Of a DNA stretch of 64,000 bases, positions 32,373 through 41,896 are shown in pieces. This DNA comes from Chloroflexota bacterium (lineage in GTDB: Bacteria > Chloroflexota > UBA11872 > UBA12225 > JAJDUF01), in the NCBI GenBank assembly GCA_022826725.1, contig JAJDUF010000013.1, forward strand, positions 310,001 to 374,000, read 5' to 3'. How positions within the stretch are numbered: the first letter of the stretch is position 1; each line of letters begins with the position of its first letter. Under the pieces are notes generated by a model. It was not told the origin of the DNA. It did not search any database and was given only the letters and a program-made list of their open reading frames with translations. The position numbers were made by a program, and so were the translations under genes.

Positions 32373-34121
32373 CTATTGCGCGTGGGGCAGGGGCACCGGC
32401 GGCGGTGTGCCGGCGGATGTAGGGAGTGAATTTGTGGTGCCGGCGTTGCCCGACGGCGGCGGTGACGGTGTTATTGCCGGTGGATATGTTTCTTGCTCGA
32501 TGTTGGACACCTGCTCGATGTCGGGGACAATCGGCGGATATGCCAGCCCACCGTATCCGCCGCCCGCCGTGTCCTCGTTGGCCGCGACATTCAAGAACAT
32601 GGTTCGCGGCGCGTTTGTGCTAAACCGCCGCGCGAGCGGCGCCCCGGACAAGGCCGCTCCCCGCAGGTCACGCGCGCCGCGACCGAGGCGCAGCACGTAC
32701 TCGGTGGCCGGTGTCAGCGGCAGGGTGGGCACGATCAGCAATCGCGTCGCGTCGTTCTGCCACTCGTAGCGCATCGGTACCGGCGGCTCGAATTCTAGCG
32801 CCGCCTCCACGGAGGCCGCATCCATCGAGGCGCTGAAGCGCAACTCCAGTTCCGGCTGGACGGTCACTCCGCGAGCGCCGTCGGGTGGTGAGGCCTCGAT
32901 CACCCGGGGCGCCGCCGGATCGAGCACCCCAACCAGCAGCCACGCGCCTGCCAACTGTCCGGCCATGAGCACGACCGCGACCACACTCAGCACCGCGGTT
33001 GTCAGGCGCAGCAGCGGCGTGGCAGCGAGCCGCAGTAGCGCCGCGGCGGCCGCGGCGGGCCACCCGCTTGGCCGCGGCGGCGGGGACGTTTCGGGAACGA
33101 ACGTCACATTGGCCAACGCACTCGCGCTGCTCGGCGGCGTGATCGCCGGCACGGCGGTCGGAGCCGGGTCTGCATCAACGGGCGCCAGCGCAGCGGGCGG
33201 TGCCTCTGGCAGCGACCACGAGGGCGGCGAATCGGTCACGTCCCCCTCGGCGGCGACGATAGCGACCGCCTCCGTCAGTGCCGCTCCCGACTGGTACCGA
33301 TCCTCGGGGCACTTCGCCAAGCCTTTTGCCAACATGTCGTCGGCACTCGGTGGCAATCCGGGGGCCAGGTCATGCACCGACGGCGGCGGCTGGTGGAGGT
33401 GCGCCAGCGCCGTAGCCATCGGGGTGTCCGCAGCGAACGGCACCCGGCCAGCGAGAATCTCGTGCAGGACGACGGCGAGCGAATAGAGGTCCGAGCAGCC
33501 GGTTACGGGCCCACCCTCGATCTGCTCCGGTGAGCTGTAGTGCGGGCTGCCCCAGAAGTCCCCCGGCTGCGTGACCCGGATGGTGGCCTCACGGACCTGC
33601 GCTAGACCGAAATCGGCCAGGATCAGTCGGCCCGTCTCGGTGAGCAGGATGTTGCTGGGCTTGACATCACGGTGGAGCACGCCCTGCCGATGCGCGTAGT
33701 CAAGCGCACTCCCCAGGGCCCGCGCCGTTGTCAGCGCCAGACGCAGCCGCTCTACCGGCTCGCGGTGCCCACGCAACTGATCCGCGAGCGTACCACCGGT
33801 TACAAGCTCGGTGACAAGATACGGCAGGTCGTCAACCTCACCGGCATCGAAGATTTCGAGGATATGCGGATGGCGGAGAGATGCCACCGACCACGCTTCC
33901 TGCCGCAGGCGCGTGCGCGCGACCGTATCGGCTGCGACAACGGCGGGCAGAATCTTGATCGCTACCGCCCGCCCCAGCATGACGTGGACGGCCCGGTACA
34001 CGTAGGCCATGCCCCCCCGCGCCAAGAGCGCCTCGATCCGATACGCGCCAATGCGGCGGCCCGGCTGGAGGGGACTGGTGGCCCAAGGCTGCCACAGCCG
34101 GGTCTGCTCGCTGGCACTCAC
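32373..34121 (-). CDS. Membrane Ser/Thr protein kinase with Ig-like extracellular domain
   Basis: A 582-residue kinase of the bacterial PknB type. The kinase domain (about 25-280) has Lys56 (VAIK), HRDVKPSN at 150-157 and DFG at 170-172. A proline-rich linker follows, then a transmembrane segment (about 365-400). An extracellular Big_5-like domain follows: VIEASPPDGARGV, VQPELELRFSASMD and the PATEYVLRL strand. It is the second gene behind the HlyD-like lipoprotein, 34 bases away, so the two may form one signalling and export unit. The start is GTG at 34121. The target is unknown. Confidence 0.88.
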   Translation of the reverse strand: MSASEQTRLWQPWATSPLQPGRRIGAYRIEALLARGGMAYVYRAVHVMLGRAVAIKILPAVVAADTVARTRLRQEAWSVASLRHPHILEIFDAGEVDDLPYLVTELVTGGTLADQLRGHREPVERLRLALTTARALGSALDYAHRQGVLHRDVKPSNILLTETGRLILADFGLAQVREATIRVTQPGDFWGSPHYSSPEQIEGGPVTGCSDLYSLAVVLHEILAGRVPFAADTPMATALAHLHQPPPSVHDLAPGLPPSADDMLAKGLAKCPEDRYQSGAALTEAVAIVAAEGDVTDSPPSWSLPEAPPAALAPVDADPAPTAVPAITPPSSASALANVTFVPETSPPPRPSGWPAAAAAALLRLAATPLLRLTTAVLSVVAVVLMAGQLAGAWLLVGVLDPAAPRVIEASPPDGARGVTVQPELELRFSASMDAASVEAALEFEPPVPMRYEWQNDATRLLIVPTLPLTPATEYVLRLGRGARDLRGAALSGAPLARRFSTNAPRTMFLNVAANEDTAGGGYGGLAYPPIVPDIEQVSNIEQETYPPAITPSPPPSGNAGTTNSLPTSAGTPPPVPLPHAQ

Positions 34122-34155
34122 TGACGCATCCTCTCAAAGCGCGAGGCACAGTGTA

Positions 34156-36249
34156 CTAGCTGCGCTCAATGACGACCATTCCTTCTTCGAGGCCGTCGAG
34201 GATTTCGACAATATCGTCGCCGACGATTCCTAGCTCTACGTTGCGCGTGCGCTTGACACCATCCTCCAACGTTTCAACGTAGCGGCGGCGCCCGGTGCTA
34301 TGGATCACACGGGTTGGCACGACCAAAGTGTCTTCTCGATGCTGAATAGCGATCTCCAGCCGGGCGCGCATGTCTACCTCGGCGCCTGCCTTAGGCCACT
34401 CCACCTGGAAGATCGCGCTGTTGTCGCTAATATCGGCTTGGGCAGTCGCGTATTGGGCCGGCAGCCCAACCAACACTCCATCCAGGAGCACCCCCGGAAA
34501 ATCGTTAATGGTGATCTTGGCCGTCTGTCCGAGCGCCAACTTCGGAATATCGCTCTGCGAAAGTGAGGCCCGAATGACCAACTCGTCCTGGTTGGAGACC
34601 TTGATGATCGGTTGGAAGGCATTGACGTTTTTGACCGGACGCACCTCGATCCGGGCGATTATCCCGTCGAAAGGAGCAAAGATCTGCGCTTTCGCAATCT
34701 GCTCCTCGACCCAAGCGAGATCCATCGCCGCAACCTCGGCGCGGCGCTCCGCTTCAAGGATTGCCAAGGCGTTCGCTTTCACGGCTTGCTCTGCCGCGCG
34801 CTCTGCCTGCTCTAGCCGGATGCGGGCGGCGTTATAGGCGCTCTCCGCTGCTTGGAACCGGTAGCGGGCTTGCTGGTACTCCGCGTCGGCCACCGCACCT
34901 TCCTTTAGTTCAGCAAGGCGGAGCTTGGCAGACTCCAGCGCCGCCTCGGCGCTGGGAAAGGCCGCCTCGACGGACTCCACTGCCCGCTGCCGCTGCGCGA
35001 TCTGGTGCCGCAAGCGCCGGACGGCATCCGCGGATGGGCCTTGCTGCGCGGCGGCGAGGTTGGCCTGCGCCTGCTCGACGACCAGCTCCGCCACGCGGAT
35101 GTCCAGCGGCTGCACCTGCTGGAGCTTCTGCAGCGCATTTTCCGCGCCCAGCACCGCGAGCTCCTGCAGCCGCATGGCCCACGGCGTCGGGCCGCCGGCG
35201 AGCACTTTGGCCAGGCTGTTTTGGGCCGCTTCCAAGGCCAGTTGCGCCAACCGGACGCTCGCCTCGGCCTGCAGGCGCTCCTTCTCGGTCCGGCCCCCGC
35301 GCTCGGCCGCTGCCCGATCCAGATTGACTTGGGCCTGCTCGACGGCGAGGCGGGCCACGTTGACGTCCGCCTGATCCACCGGCGGCGCGTCTTGGAGCTG
35401 GCTCAACCTGGTACGCTGCACGTCGAGCGCGATCTCCGCCGACCGGATGGCCTCCGCGCTCGTGCCGGCCTGGACTTTGGCCAGTTGCAACTGCGCTTCT
35501 TCCAGTTGGCGCTCCGCGGCCGCCACCGCCTGCGGTCCCGCCCCGGCCCACGCGGCTGCCAGCGTCGCCTGCGCGGCTTCAAGAGCAATCTGGCGAGTAG
35601 CAAGATCGTTGGTCAGCTGGTCGAGATCGGCCTGCGCCTTCGCCACGGCGGCCTCGGCTGACCGCAGGGCAACCGCGTCCAATCCCTGCTCGAACGACTC
35701 CAGCTCCGACCGTGCCAGCTCCATTCTGATGCGTGCGGCCTCGGCCTCGGACGCTTCTCTGGTGGTATCCGTGCTGACCTTCTTGGCGCGAGCCTGCTCA
35801 AGTTGCACCTGTGCCCGCTCCACGGCCTCCAGCACCTTGAGCCGCTGGTGCTGCAACCCCTCGGTATCCAGCTCGGCCATTAAGGTCCCGGCTTCGACCT
35901 GCTCCTTGGTGTCCACGTACATCGTGGTCATTTGCCCGCTCGACAGGAAGTAGAGCGTCTGCTCCAGCGAGGGAGCCACGCGACCACTCGACCGCAGGAT
36001 TTGCGTGATCGGGCCGCGTTCCACCTTGACCGTCTTCACTCCCGACTGCGGAGTGGGCTGTGCCTCCACCACGCGCTGTACAGTCTCGTCGGGCGGCAGG
36101 ACAACTTCGGTTTCCTGCTGTAACACGGGCAACTCGATGTCACACCCGGTCAGAGCAATTAGCGCAGCGAAGCATACGCCGATCACCACGCCAACGCCCG
36201 GCGACAGGCAACGTCCTATTCGCAGCGCCACCTCGGAGATGTATCGCAT
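34156..36249 (-). CDS. HlyD/RND adaptor-like lipoprotein with very long coiled coil
   Basis: A 697-residue membrane-fusion (adaptor) protein. The N-terminus is a lipoprotein signal (ALIALTGC, lipidated Cys near residue 36). A biotinyl-lipoyl-like half (VEAGTLMAELDTEG) is followed by some 380 residues of Ala, Glu, Gln and Leu-rich coiled coil, longer than the roughly 100-250 of typical adaptors. The second lipoyl half (IFAPFDGIIARIEVRPVKNV) and beta-barrel domains follow. No inner-membrane pump or outer-membrane channel gene is adjacent. A kinase gene follows 34 bases later. The ATG at 36249 is preferred over a TTG at 36258. Confidence 0.8.
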   Translation of the reverse strand: MRYISEVALRIGRCLSPGVGVVIGVCFAALIALTGCDIELPVLQQETEVVLPPDETVQRVVEAQPTPQSGVKTVKVERGPITQILRSSGRVAPSLEQTLYFLSSGQMTTMYVDTKEQVEAGTLMAELDTEGLQHQRLKVLEAVERAQVQLEQARAKKVSTDTTREASEAEAARIRMELARSELESFEQGLDAVALRSAEAAVAKAQADLDQLTNDLATRQIALEAAQATLAAAWAGAGPQAVAAAERQLEEAQLQLAKVQAGTSAEAIRSAEIALDVQRTRLSQLQDAPPVDQADVNVARLAVEQAQVNLDRAAAERGGRTEKERLQAEASVRLAQLALEAAQNSLAKVLAGGPTPWAMRLQELAVLGAENALQKLQQVQPLDIRVAELVVEQAQANLAAAQQGPSADAVRRLRHQIAQRQRAVESVEAAFPSAEAALESAKLRLAELKEGAVADAEYQQARYRFQAAESAYNAARIRLEQAERAAEQAVKANALAILEAERRAEVAAMDLAWVEEQIAKAQIFAPFDGIIARIEVRPVKNVNAFQPIIKVSNQDELVIRASLSQSDIPKLALGQTAKITINDFPGVLLDGVLVGLPAQYATAQADISDNSAIFQVEWPKAGAEVDMRARLEIAIQHREDTLVVPTRVIHSTGRRRYVETLEDGVKRTRNVELGIVGDDIVEILDGLEEGMVVIERS

Positions 36250-36258
36250 CGTTTCCAA

Positions 36259-36272
36259 CGTTTAGTTAAACG
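36259..36272. promoter_or_regulatory. Short palindrome at the adaptor gene start
   Basis: CGTTTA-GT-TAAACG is a perfect inverted repeat 10 bases upstream of the adaptor ATG, in an otherwise AT-rich patch. It may be an operator or a remnant of a promoter. The gap 36273-36388 shows no gene. Confidence 0.35.
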
Positions 36273-36388
36273 AACTCACCCTACATGGTATCGCCTAGCG
36301 CATGGTAGCCGCAACGTATCGCCCTATCTACGGGCTGATTAGAGAGGTAGTAATGCTAAGTGGTGGGAGGTAGTAGCAGCCTTCCGTA

Positions 36389-37339
36389 TCAGGACCGCAG
36401 TCCCGCCAGGATGGTCTCCGCCAGCTCCATTGTCTTGACCGCCTCGTCCAGGTTGCAGGCCGGCGGCTCCACCCGCGCGCCGCTCTTGACGCAGTCCAGG
36501 AAGTAGCGGTCTTCCTCCTCGGTACCGCCCGTTGGCGGGCGCGGTAGCTCGCGGCGCTCCCCGTCACAGAACACGACGGCCTGGTTAACACCCTCCAGAT
36601 ACGCCGAGATGTCCCGCCCATGAATCTCGTACCGCTCCAACCGGGCGTCACTGGTCCAGTTGAAGATCAAGTTCGCCAGGCAGCCGTTCTCGAACAGCAC
36701 CAGCGCGCCGAAGACATCTTTGTACTTATGCAAGGCGCGGCGGACCACGCTATGCACCTCCGCCACCTCGCTTTGGGCCATGGCGCGCACCACGTCTACC
36801 GAGTGGTTGATCGACTCCCACATCATGTTGTCGAGGAAGGCGTCGGAATACTTGCCCCGGCGCTCGAAAGCGGTCAAGCTCTTGTGGAACTCGCCAACCA
36901 ACTGCATGACGGGACCACGCTCCCGGACCAGTTCCTGTGCCTGCACGATCAACGGATGCATCCGCCGATTCCAGCCAACCATCCCCTGTACGCCCGTGCG
37001 CGCTGCGGCGTCACGCAGACCGCTCGTTTCCGCGGCGCTCATGCCCGGCGGTTTTTCCAGAAACGTGTTGACGCCGTGCTCCAGGCAGGGCAGGGCCACG
37101 GCGGCGTTGAGATGCGGTGGCGGCGCGACCCAGGCAGCGTCGAGCGACTCGGCGGCGAGCAGCTCAGTGACATCGGCATAGCGACGCGCAATGCCATGTT
37201 TGTCGCCCAACGCCTCGCGGGCCGCTTGTACCGGGTCGCAGACCGCGACAAGCTCCACGTCATCGAAGGACGCCAGAATACCCGCGTGCTGGCCCCCTTT
37301 GGGGCCACAGCCTACGACAGCCACTTTCGGACGAGCCAT
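36389..37339 (-). CDS. Gfo/Idh/MocA-family oxidoreductase
   Basis: A 316-residue NAD(P)-dependent dehydrogenase. VAVVGCGPKGGQHAGIL begins the Rossmann domain, and TFLEKPPGMS carries the EKP motif. It is more distant from the gene at 26115 than a close paralog would be. The frame opens at 37474, but the ATG at 37339, with GGGAGGCAGAGCA before it, is the start. The substrate is probably a sugar or inositol derivative, inferred from the family only. Confidence 0.85.
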   Translation of the reverse strand: MARPKVAVVGCGPKGGQHAGILASFDDVELVAVCDPVQAAREALGDKHGIARRYADVTELLAAESLDAAWVAPPPHLNAAVALPCLEHGVNTFLEKPPGMSAAETSGLRDAAARTGVQGMVGWNRRMHPLIVQAQELVRERGPVMQLVGEFHKSLTAFERRGKYSDAFLDNMMWESINHSVDVVRAMAQSEVAEVHSVVRRALHKYKDVFGALVLFENGCLANLIFNWTSDARLERYEIHGRDISAYLEGVNQAVVFCDGERRELPRPPTGGTEEEDRYFLDCVKSGARVEPPACNLDEAVKTMELAETILAGLRS

Positions 37340-37470
37340 TGCTCTGCCTCCCGGTATCGCTGCGGGGACTCCGTCCCGGCCCCCATACATCGCGCATCGC
37401 GGCGCAAGCCGCAGTCCGGGCCGGCCCCCGCACTGCGCCGCCGGCTCCGATTCTTGTCTTGCGCTCCGGT

Positions 37471-38553
37471 TCAATACTCGCGCACGGCCAACCGGTCAAC
37501 CAACTCCAGCAAGGCCTCCCGTGCAGCGCTCAAGGGCAGCGGCGCGAGAGCTGCACGCGCCCGGTCCGAGAAGTCGCCTACCTGCTGCTGTGCCTGTTCT
37601 ATGGCTCCTGTACGCTCGATGACCCGGCGCGCATCGTCGAGCTGCGTAGCGGTAGGCTGGGCGGCTTCGAAGCAGCGTTGGAGGGTCCTGCGCTCTACGC
37701 CGCGAGCATGGGTGAGCGCGTAGACCACCGGGTACGTCTTCTTGCGCCGCGCCAGGTCCGCCCCTACCGGCTTGCCGGTAAGCTCCGGCGCGCCCCACAG
37801 GCCCAGAATATCGTCGCAGATTTGGAACGCGATCCCCAGTGCCTCACCATACCGCTCCAGACTCACGACCTCCTGCGCCGTCCCGCCGCCCAGGCGCGCA
37901 CCAATGCCGGTAGCGCAACGAATGATCGCGGCCGACTTGCGGGCGATCATGTCCAGGTAGTCGGCGGTCGTGATGTTCGTCCGCTCCTCGTATTCCAGGT
38001 CCAGGTGCTGCCCCTCGGTGATACGCAAGCTCGTCTCGGTGAGTATCCGGAAGATTTCGAGCACCGTATGCGCGTCGGCATGGCTGCGCGTCAAGTCCAG
38101 CAGCGCGCTATAGGCCAGCACGTGCATACCGTCGCCGGCGTTGATCGCCTGCGGAGCGCCCCAGAGATACCACAGCGTCGGCCGATGGTGGCGGTACTCG
38201 TCTGCGTCCTCGATGTCGTCGTGAATGAGCGTGAAGTTGTGGAGTAGCTCCAGCGCCGCCGCCGCCGGGAGCGCCGCCTCGATCTCGCCACCGACCGCCC
38301 CACACGCCAGCAGGCAGACCAACGGGCGCGTGCGCTTGCCGGTCGGTCCCTTCGCCGGGCGTAGCTGCTCATCGGCCCAGCCCAAATGGTAGTGCATCAT
38401 GCCGTAGTACGCCGCCGGTGCCGGGCGCGATTCGACCACGCGGCGCATGGCGTCCTCGATGAGCGGTACCAGCTCGCTTGTAGCCGCCTCCAGCGCGAGC
38501 TGCGGCGCGCTCGGCACTGCGCCGGTTTCATCACCGCTGCTGGGTGCGCTCAC
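37471..38553 (-). CDS. Polyprenyl synthetase (trans-isoprenyl diphosphate synthase)
   Basis: A 360-residue isoprenyl diphosphate synthase. The first Asp-rich motif is DDIED (112-116), GKRTRP is at 72-77, and the second Asp motif is DDILG (247-251). The residue pattern before the first motif suggests a medium-chain product (C15-C25), but chain length needs assay. It overlaps the galU-like gene by 23 bases and lies downstream of it in the same direction, so they are likely co-transcribed. It probably supplies lipid carriers or quinones. Confidence 0.9.
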   Translation of the reverse strand: MSAPSSGDETGAVPSAPQLALEAATSELVPLIEDAMRRVVESRPAPAAYYGMMHYHLGWADEQLRPAKGPTGKRTRPLVCLLACGAVGGEIEAALPAAAALELLHNFTLIHDDIEDADEYRHHRPTLWYLWGAPQAINAGDGMHVLAYSALLDLTRSHADAHTVLEIFRILTETSLRITEGQHLDLEYEERTNITTADYLDMIARKSAAIIRCATGIGARLGGGTAQEVVSLERYGEALGIAFQICDDILGLWGAPELTGKPVGADLARRKKTYPVVYALTHARGVERRTLQRCFEAAQPTATQLDDARRVIERTGAIEQAQQQVGDFSDRARAALAPLPLSAAREALLELVDRLAVREY

Positions 38554-39481
38554 GCTTGCTCCTCCCGCTCACCGCAGCAGTACCCGCCGCCATGCCGGCG
38601 AGAGTCTCCCGCAAAAACGCCGCGAACTCCGGGCCGATGTCCGGCCGCTCCAATGCCATGCTGACGTTCGCTTGCAGGTGTCCCAGCAATTGACCACAGT
38701 CGAAGCGGCGCCCGGTGAACTCGTACCCGTACAGCGGTTGCTCTGCCAGCAAGAGCCGCAGCGCGTCAGGCAGTTGTATTTCGCCGCCGTACCCCGGTGG
38801 TGTCTGCTCGATCAGGGGGAAAATACGCGGTGGCAGCACGTAGCGCCCGACAATCGCCAGGGTCGAGGGCGCCTCCGCCGGGTCCGGCTTCTCTACGAGG
38901 TCCACGATCCGATGCAGCACTCCGGCGCTGGGCTGCCCCTCATCCGCCCCCACCGGCTCCGTTACCACAATGCCATAGTGCCCGGTGTCTGCGCGCGGCA
39001 CTCGCTGGAGCGCAATCACTCCGGCGTTGTGCGCCGTTGCCACGTCGAGCAGCTGCCGCGTACACGGCACTGCGCCGCAGATCACGTCGTCGGGGAGCAC
39101 GACTATGAACGGCTCGTCGCCGACGAGCGGCGCCGCTGCCAACACGGCGTCTGCCAAGCCGCGCGGCTCATGCTGGCGGACGGACATGACCGTTGCCAGC
39201 TCCGTAGCCTGACGCACTGCGGCCAGCAAATCCTGCTTCCGCTCGGCAGCTAGTGTGGCCTCCAGCAACGGCACAGCGTCGAAGTGGTCCTCAATCGCCT
39301 GCTGGCCGCTCGCCGTCACCAGGACGACCTCGTTCACGCCGGCGGCTACCACCTCTTCGATACCGACCTGAATCAGCGGACGATCCACGACGGGGAGCAG
39401 GACTTTGGGCAAGGCTTTGGTGGCCGGGAGCATCCGCGTGCCACGCCCGGCGACCGGAAAGACTGCCCGGCGCACCTTCAT
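38531..39481 (-). CDS. galU: UTP-glucose-1-phosphate uridylyltransferase
   Basis: A 316-residue GalU-type nucleotidyltransferase. The N-terminal nucleotide loop GRGTRMLPATKALPKVLLPV and the VVLPDDVI segment are family signatures. It makes UDP-glucose from UTP and glucose 1-phosphate, feeding the surface-polysaccharide genes. The length matches GalU. A TATAAT occurs on the minus strand at 39605-39610, about 120 bases upstream, without a clear -35 box. Confidence 0.92.
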   Translation of the reverse strand: MKVRRAVFPVAGRGTRMLPATKALPKVLLPVVDRPLIQVGIEEVVAAGVNEVVLVTASGQQAIEDHFDAVPLLEATLAAERKQDLLAAVRQATELATVMSVRQHEPRGLADAVLAAAPLVGDEPFIVVLPDDVICGAVPCTRQLLDVATAHNAGVIALQRVPRADTGHYGIVVTEPVGADEGQPSAGVLHRIVDLVEKPDPAEAPSTLAIVGRYVLPPRIFPLIEQTPPGYGGEIQLPDALRLLLAEQPLYGYEFTGRRFDCGQLLGHLQANVSMALERPDIGPEFAAFLRETLAGMAAGTAAVSGRSKRERTQQR

Positions 39482-39746
39482 CGGCGGCTACTTTCTTGGG
39501 CAGTAGGGCGACCGCCCGACTCGCACCATCGGAGGGATGCTGCACTGACCCGGCGCGGCGGTCGGCCGGCGGCCAACGGCTCATCTCGGCTGCCCATCGC
39601 AGGCATTATAAGCAACGCAGCAACGCGCAATCAGTAGGCGAAGCCCAAGATTCCCTGCCCGACGATCAGTATTATCGCAGGTGAGCAAGACCGGCCGCTT
39701 GCCGGCCTCCGCCTCCACCGATCTCCGTGCTGGGAGTCGACTACCG

Positions 39747-40406
39747 ATGTCCAACCGCGGTCGGACGACACCGCAGGAATGGCGTCTCTTTATCGCCTTG
39801 GGGCTGCCCGAGGGGTTACGTGCCGCCCTCACGCACGAGCAGGAGCGGTTGCAGGCCGCGGGGCTGCACGCCGCCTGGGTGCGACCACCGGGGATGCATC
39901 TGACGCTGCACTTCCTGGGAGACATGCCCGTCACCGCGCTTGAGCGCATCGCGGCGGCGTGTGTGCCGGCGGCCAATCGCGTACCGTCTCTCCGACTCCG
40001 GGCGGAAGGGCTGCGCTGCTTTCCGTCCGCCCGCCGGCCGCGCGTCCTCGTCACCAACGTCCAGGGCGACGTACAGCAGTTGAAGCGCCTCCACCAACGG
40101 CTGACCCGACGGCTAGGTCGCTTGGGCGTTCGCCTCGACAGTCGGCCCTACCGGCCACACGTCACTATCGGTCGGTTCCGCCGGCCGCTCCGCGGCGCGC
40201 CGCTCGCCGTCCTGCAACAGGCCGTCGCCGTGCCGTCGGTGCCCTACGGCGATTTTGTCGCCGACGCGGTAGAGCTGTTTCGCAGCGAGCTGCGCCACGG
40301 CGGCGCGGTCTATACGTCGCTCGCCTCGGCTGCACTGCAAGGACGGCCGTCAGCGCGTGACTCCCAGGATGACGGCGGCGATACCGGGCTGCACAGCGCA
40401 CGTTGA
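39747..40406 (+). CDS. thpR: RNA 2',3'-cyclic phosphodiesterase (2'-5' RNA ligase family)
   Basis: A 219-residue 2H phosphoesterase. The two conserved H-x-T motifs are HLTLHFLG (51-58) and HVTIGRF (138-144). The family opens 2',3'-cyclic phosphates on tRNA and small RNAs. The ATG at 39747 is taken; a GTG frame opens at 39681. It is divergent from galU. The promoter of the next gene starts inside its stop codon, so the two transcripts overlap at the edge. Confidence 0.85.
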   Translation: MSNRGRTTPQEWRLFIALGLPEGLRAALTHEQERLQAAGLHAAWVRPPGMHLTLHFLGDMPVTALERIAAACVPAANRVPSLRLRAEGLRCFPSARRPRVLVTNVQGDVQQLKRLHQRLTRRLGRLGVRLDSRPYRPHVTIGRFRRPLRGAPLAVLQQAVAVPSVPYGDFVADAVELFRSELRHGGAVYTSLASAALQGRPSARDSQDDGGDTGLHSAR

Positions 40407-40432
40407 CATGCACCGCGGCCTAGTGCTACACT
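40403..40432 (+). promoter_or_regulatory. Strong predicted promoter
   Basis: A perfect TTGACA and TACACT are 18 bases apart. The -35 box overlaps the stop codon of thpR. Transcription would start near 40439 and run through the leader with two hairpins into the gene at 40573. Confidence 0.72.
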
Positions 40433-40447
40433 GAGTGGCGCTATAGA

Positions 40448-40500
40448 TGAGTAATCTGATATACTTACTCAACTAAGCGACAGATGCTAATAGCTGTCGC
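40448..40500 (+). promoter_or_regulatory. Tandem hairpins in a 134-base leader
   Basis: TGAGTAA/TTACTCA (40448-40454 and 40465-40471) and GCGACAG/CTGTCGC (40477-40483 and 40494-40500) form two perfect 7-base stems in a local AT-rich patch. They lie downstream of the promoter and upstream of the GTG at 40573. They may control that gene post-transcriptionally. Confidence 0.5.
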
Positions 40501-40572
40501 CCATCCGCTGAGAATTGGAGCGATGCGGCATAAGGCGGTCGGCAGCTTTGGGGTGTTCGGGAGCAGAAGACG

Positions 40573-40956
40573 GTGGCGGCCAGGAACGACGCGGTAGCAG
40601 CCCAGCGGCTGGTGTTCTATCGCCGGTTGGTGGCCAACAACCGGCCGGAGCTGGCCCAAGTGTGGTTCGACGCGGCGGTGCTGGCGCCGTACCGCACGCG
40701 ACCGGGCTATAAGCTCTTTCGCAGCGATACGCTGGGCCTGTTGCAAGGACCGCAGTGGCGGCTCGACTTCGGCATCGCTTCCGACGACACCTTGTTGCAC
40801 CTGTCCGTTGCCGCCCTGCGCGACCAGCTCCCGGAGCGCGAGCGCGAGCACTGGCTCGCGCATCTGCACACGCCGCCGGTCAGCCGTGCCTATCTGATTA
40901 CGCAGCTCGCCCGCGGCTCCTGCCTGGGCGATGGGGAGATCCGCGTTTGGGAGTAG
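40573..40956 (+). CDS. Conserved-looking protein of unknown function
   Basis: A 127-residue cytoplasmic protein with GTG start and GGGAGC 8 bases earlier. No family is recognised. Notable stretches are AQRLVFYRRLVANNRPELAQ and LGLLQGPQWRLDFGIASDDT. It is preceded by a strong promoter with a structured leader and followed by the rhodanese gene 67 bases away, so they may be one unit. Confidence 0.6.
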   Translation: MAARNDAVAAQRLVFYRRLVANNRPELAQVWFDAAVLAPYRTRPGYKLFRSDTLGLLQGPQWRLDFGIASDDTLLHLSVAALRDQLPEREREHWLAHLHTPPVSRAYLITQLARGSCLGDGEIRVWE

Positions 40957-41023
40957 TCGGGCCGTTGAACCTCACGTACACTGTGCGCGTGGCGTGTCAA
41001 CGTCCGAGAGAAGGAGAAGGAAG

Positions 41024-41869
41024 ATGGCCGAGTACGCTAATCCCGATGTCGTGGTAAGTACGGACTGGGTTGCCGAAAACCTGGATACCCCCGGTGTGCG
41101 CCTCGTGGAAGTGGACGTGGATACCGAAGCCTACGCCGCCGGCCACATCCCCGGCGCCGTCGGCTGGAACTGGACCACCCAGCTCGAAGCCCAAGTGCAG
41201 CGCGACATTCCCTCCCACGAAGATTGGCAGGAGCTGCTGCGCGCCTCCGGCATCGGCAACGACACCAAGATCGTCCTCTACGGCGATAACAACAACTGGT
41301 TTGCCACCTTCGCCTACTGGCTCGCACGCATGTTCGGTCACGAGGATGCCGTGATCGTCAACGGTGGACGCAAGAAGTGGGAGTTGGAAGGTCGCCCGCT
41401 CGTGACTGAGGTGCCGGCGGTGGAACGGACCGACTACCAGGCGGGGAGCCTGGACGAAGGCCGGCGGGCATTGTACGGTGACGTGCGCGAGCACATTCGG
41501 CAGGCAGGCGCCGCGCTCGTGGACGTGCGCTCCCCGGCCGAGTTCACCGGCGAGATCATCGCACCACCGGGCCTCCCCGAAACGGCCCAGCGCGCGGGGC
41601 GCATCCCCGGTGCCACCAACGTCCCGTGGCTCTCGGCAGTCAACGAGGAAGACGGCACCTTCAAGTCGGCCGACGAGCTACGCGAGGTCTATGAGGGCAA
41701 AGGGATGACCGCCGACCGCGACATCGTGGTCTACTGCCGGATCGGCGAGCGCTCCTCGCACTCCTGGTTCGTCCTGAGCGAGCTGCTGGGCTACGACAAG
41801 GTTCGCAACTACGACGGCTCCTGGACCGAGTGGGGCAATATCATCCGCGCCCCCATCGCGAAGGGCTAA
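41024..41869 (+). CDS. Thiosulfate/3-mercaptopyruvate sulfurtransferase (two-domain rhodanese)
   Basis: A 281-residue two-domain rhodanese. The C-terminal active loop has Cys238 in YCRIGERS; the N-terminal domain is non-catalytic (LYGDNNNW). The enzyme transfers sulfane sulfur between thiols or from thiosulfate to cyanide. The frame opens at 40931, but AAGGAGAAGG before the ATG at 41024 sets the start. A strong hairpin terminator follows 28 bases later. Confidence 0.9.
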   Translation: MAEYANPDVVVSTDWVAENLDTPGVRLVEVDVDTEAYAAGHIPGAVGWNWTTQLEAQVQRDIPSHEDWQELLRASGIGNDTKIVLYGDNNNWFATFAYWLARMFGHEDAVIVNGGRKKWELEGRPLVTEVPAVERTDYQAGSLDEGRRALYGDVREHIRQAGAALVDVRSPAEFTGEIIAPPGLPETAQRAGRIPGATNVPWLSAVNEEDGTFKSADELREVYEGKGMTADRDIVVYCRIGERSSHSWFVLSELLGYDKVRNYDGSWTEWGNIIRAPIAKG

Positions 41870-41896
41870 ACGCAGCCGCAAGCGATGAGGATAAAC

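Noticed and set aside
32061..34121. A HEPN-MNT toxin-antitoxin operon
   Set aside because: The neighbour on the other strand is a protein kinase, and no HEPN motif was found.
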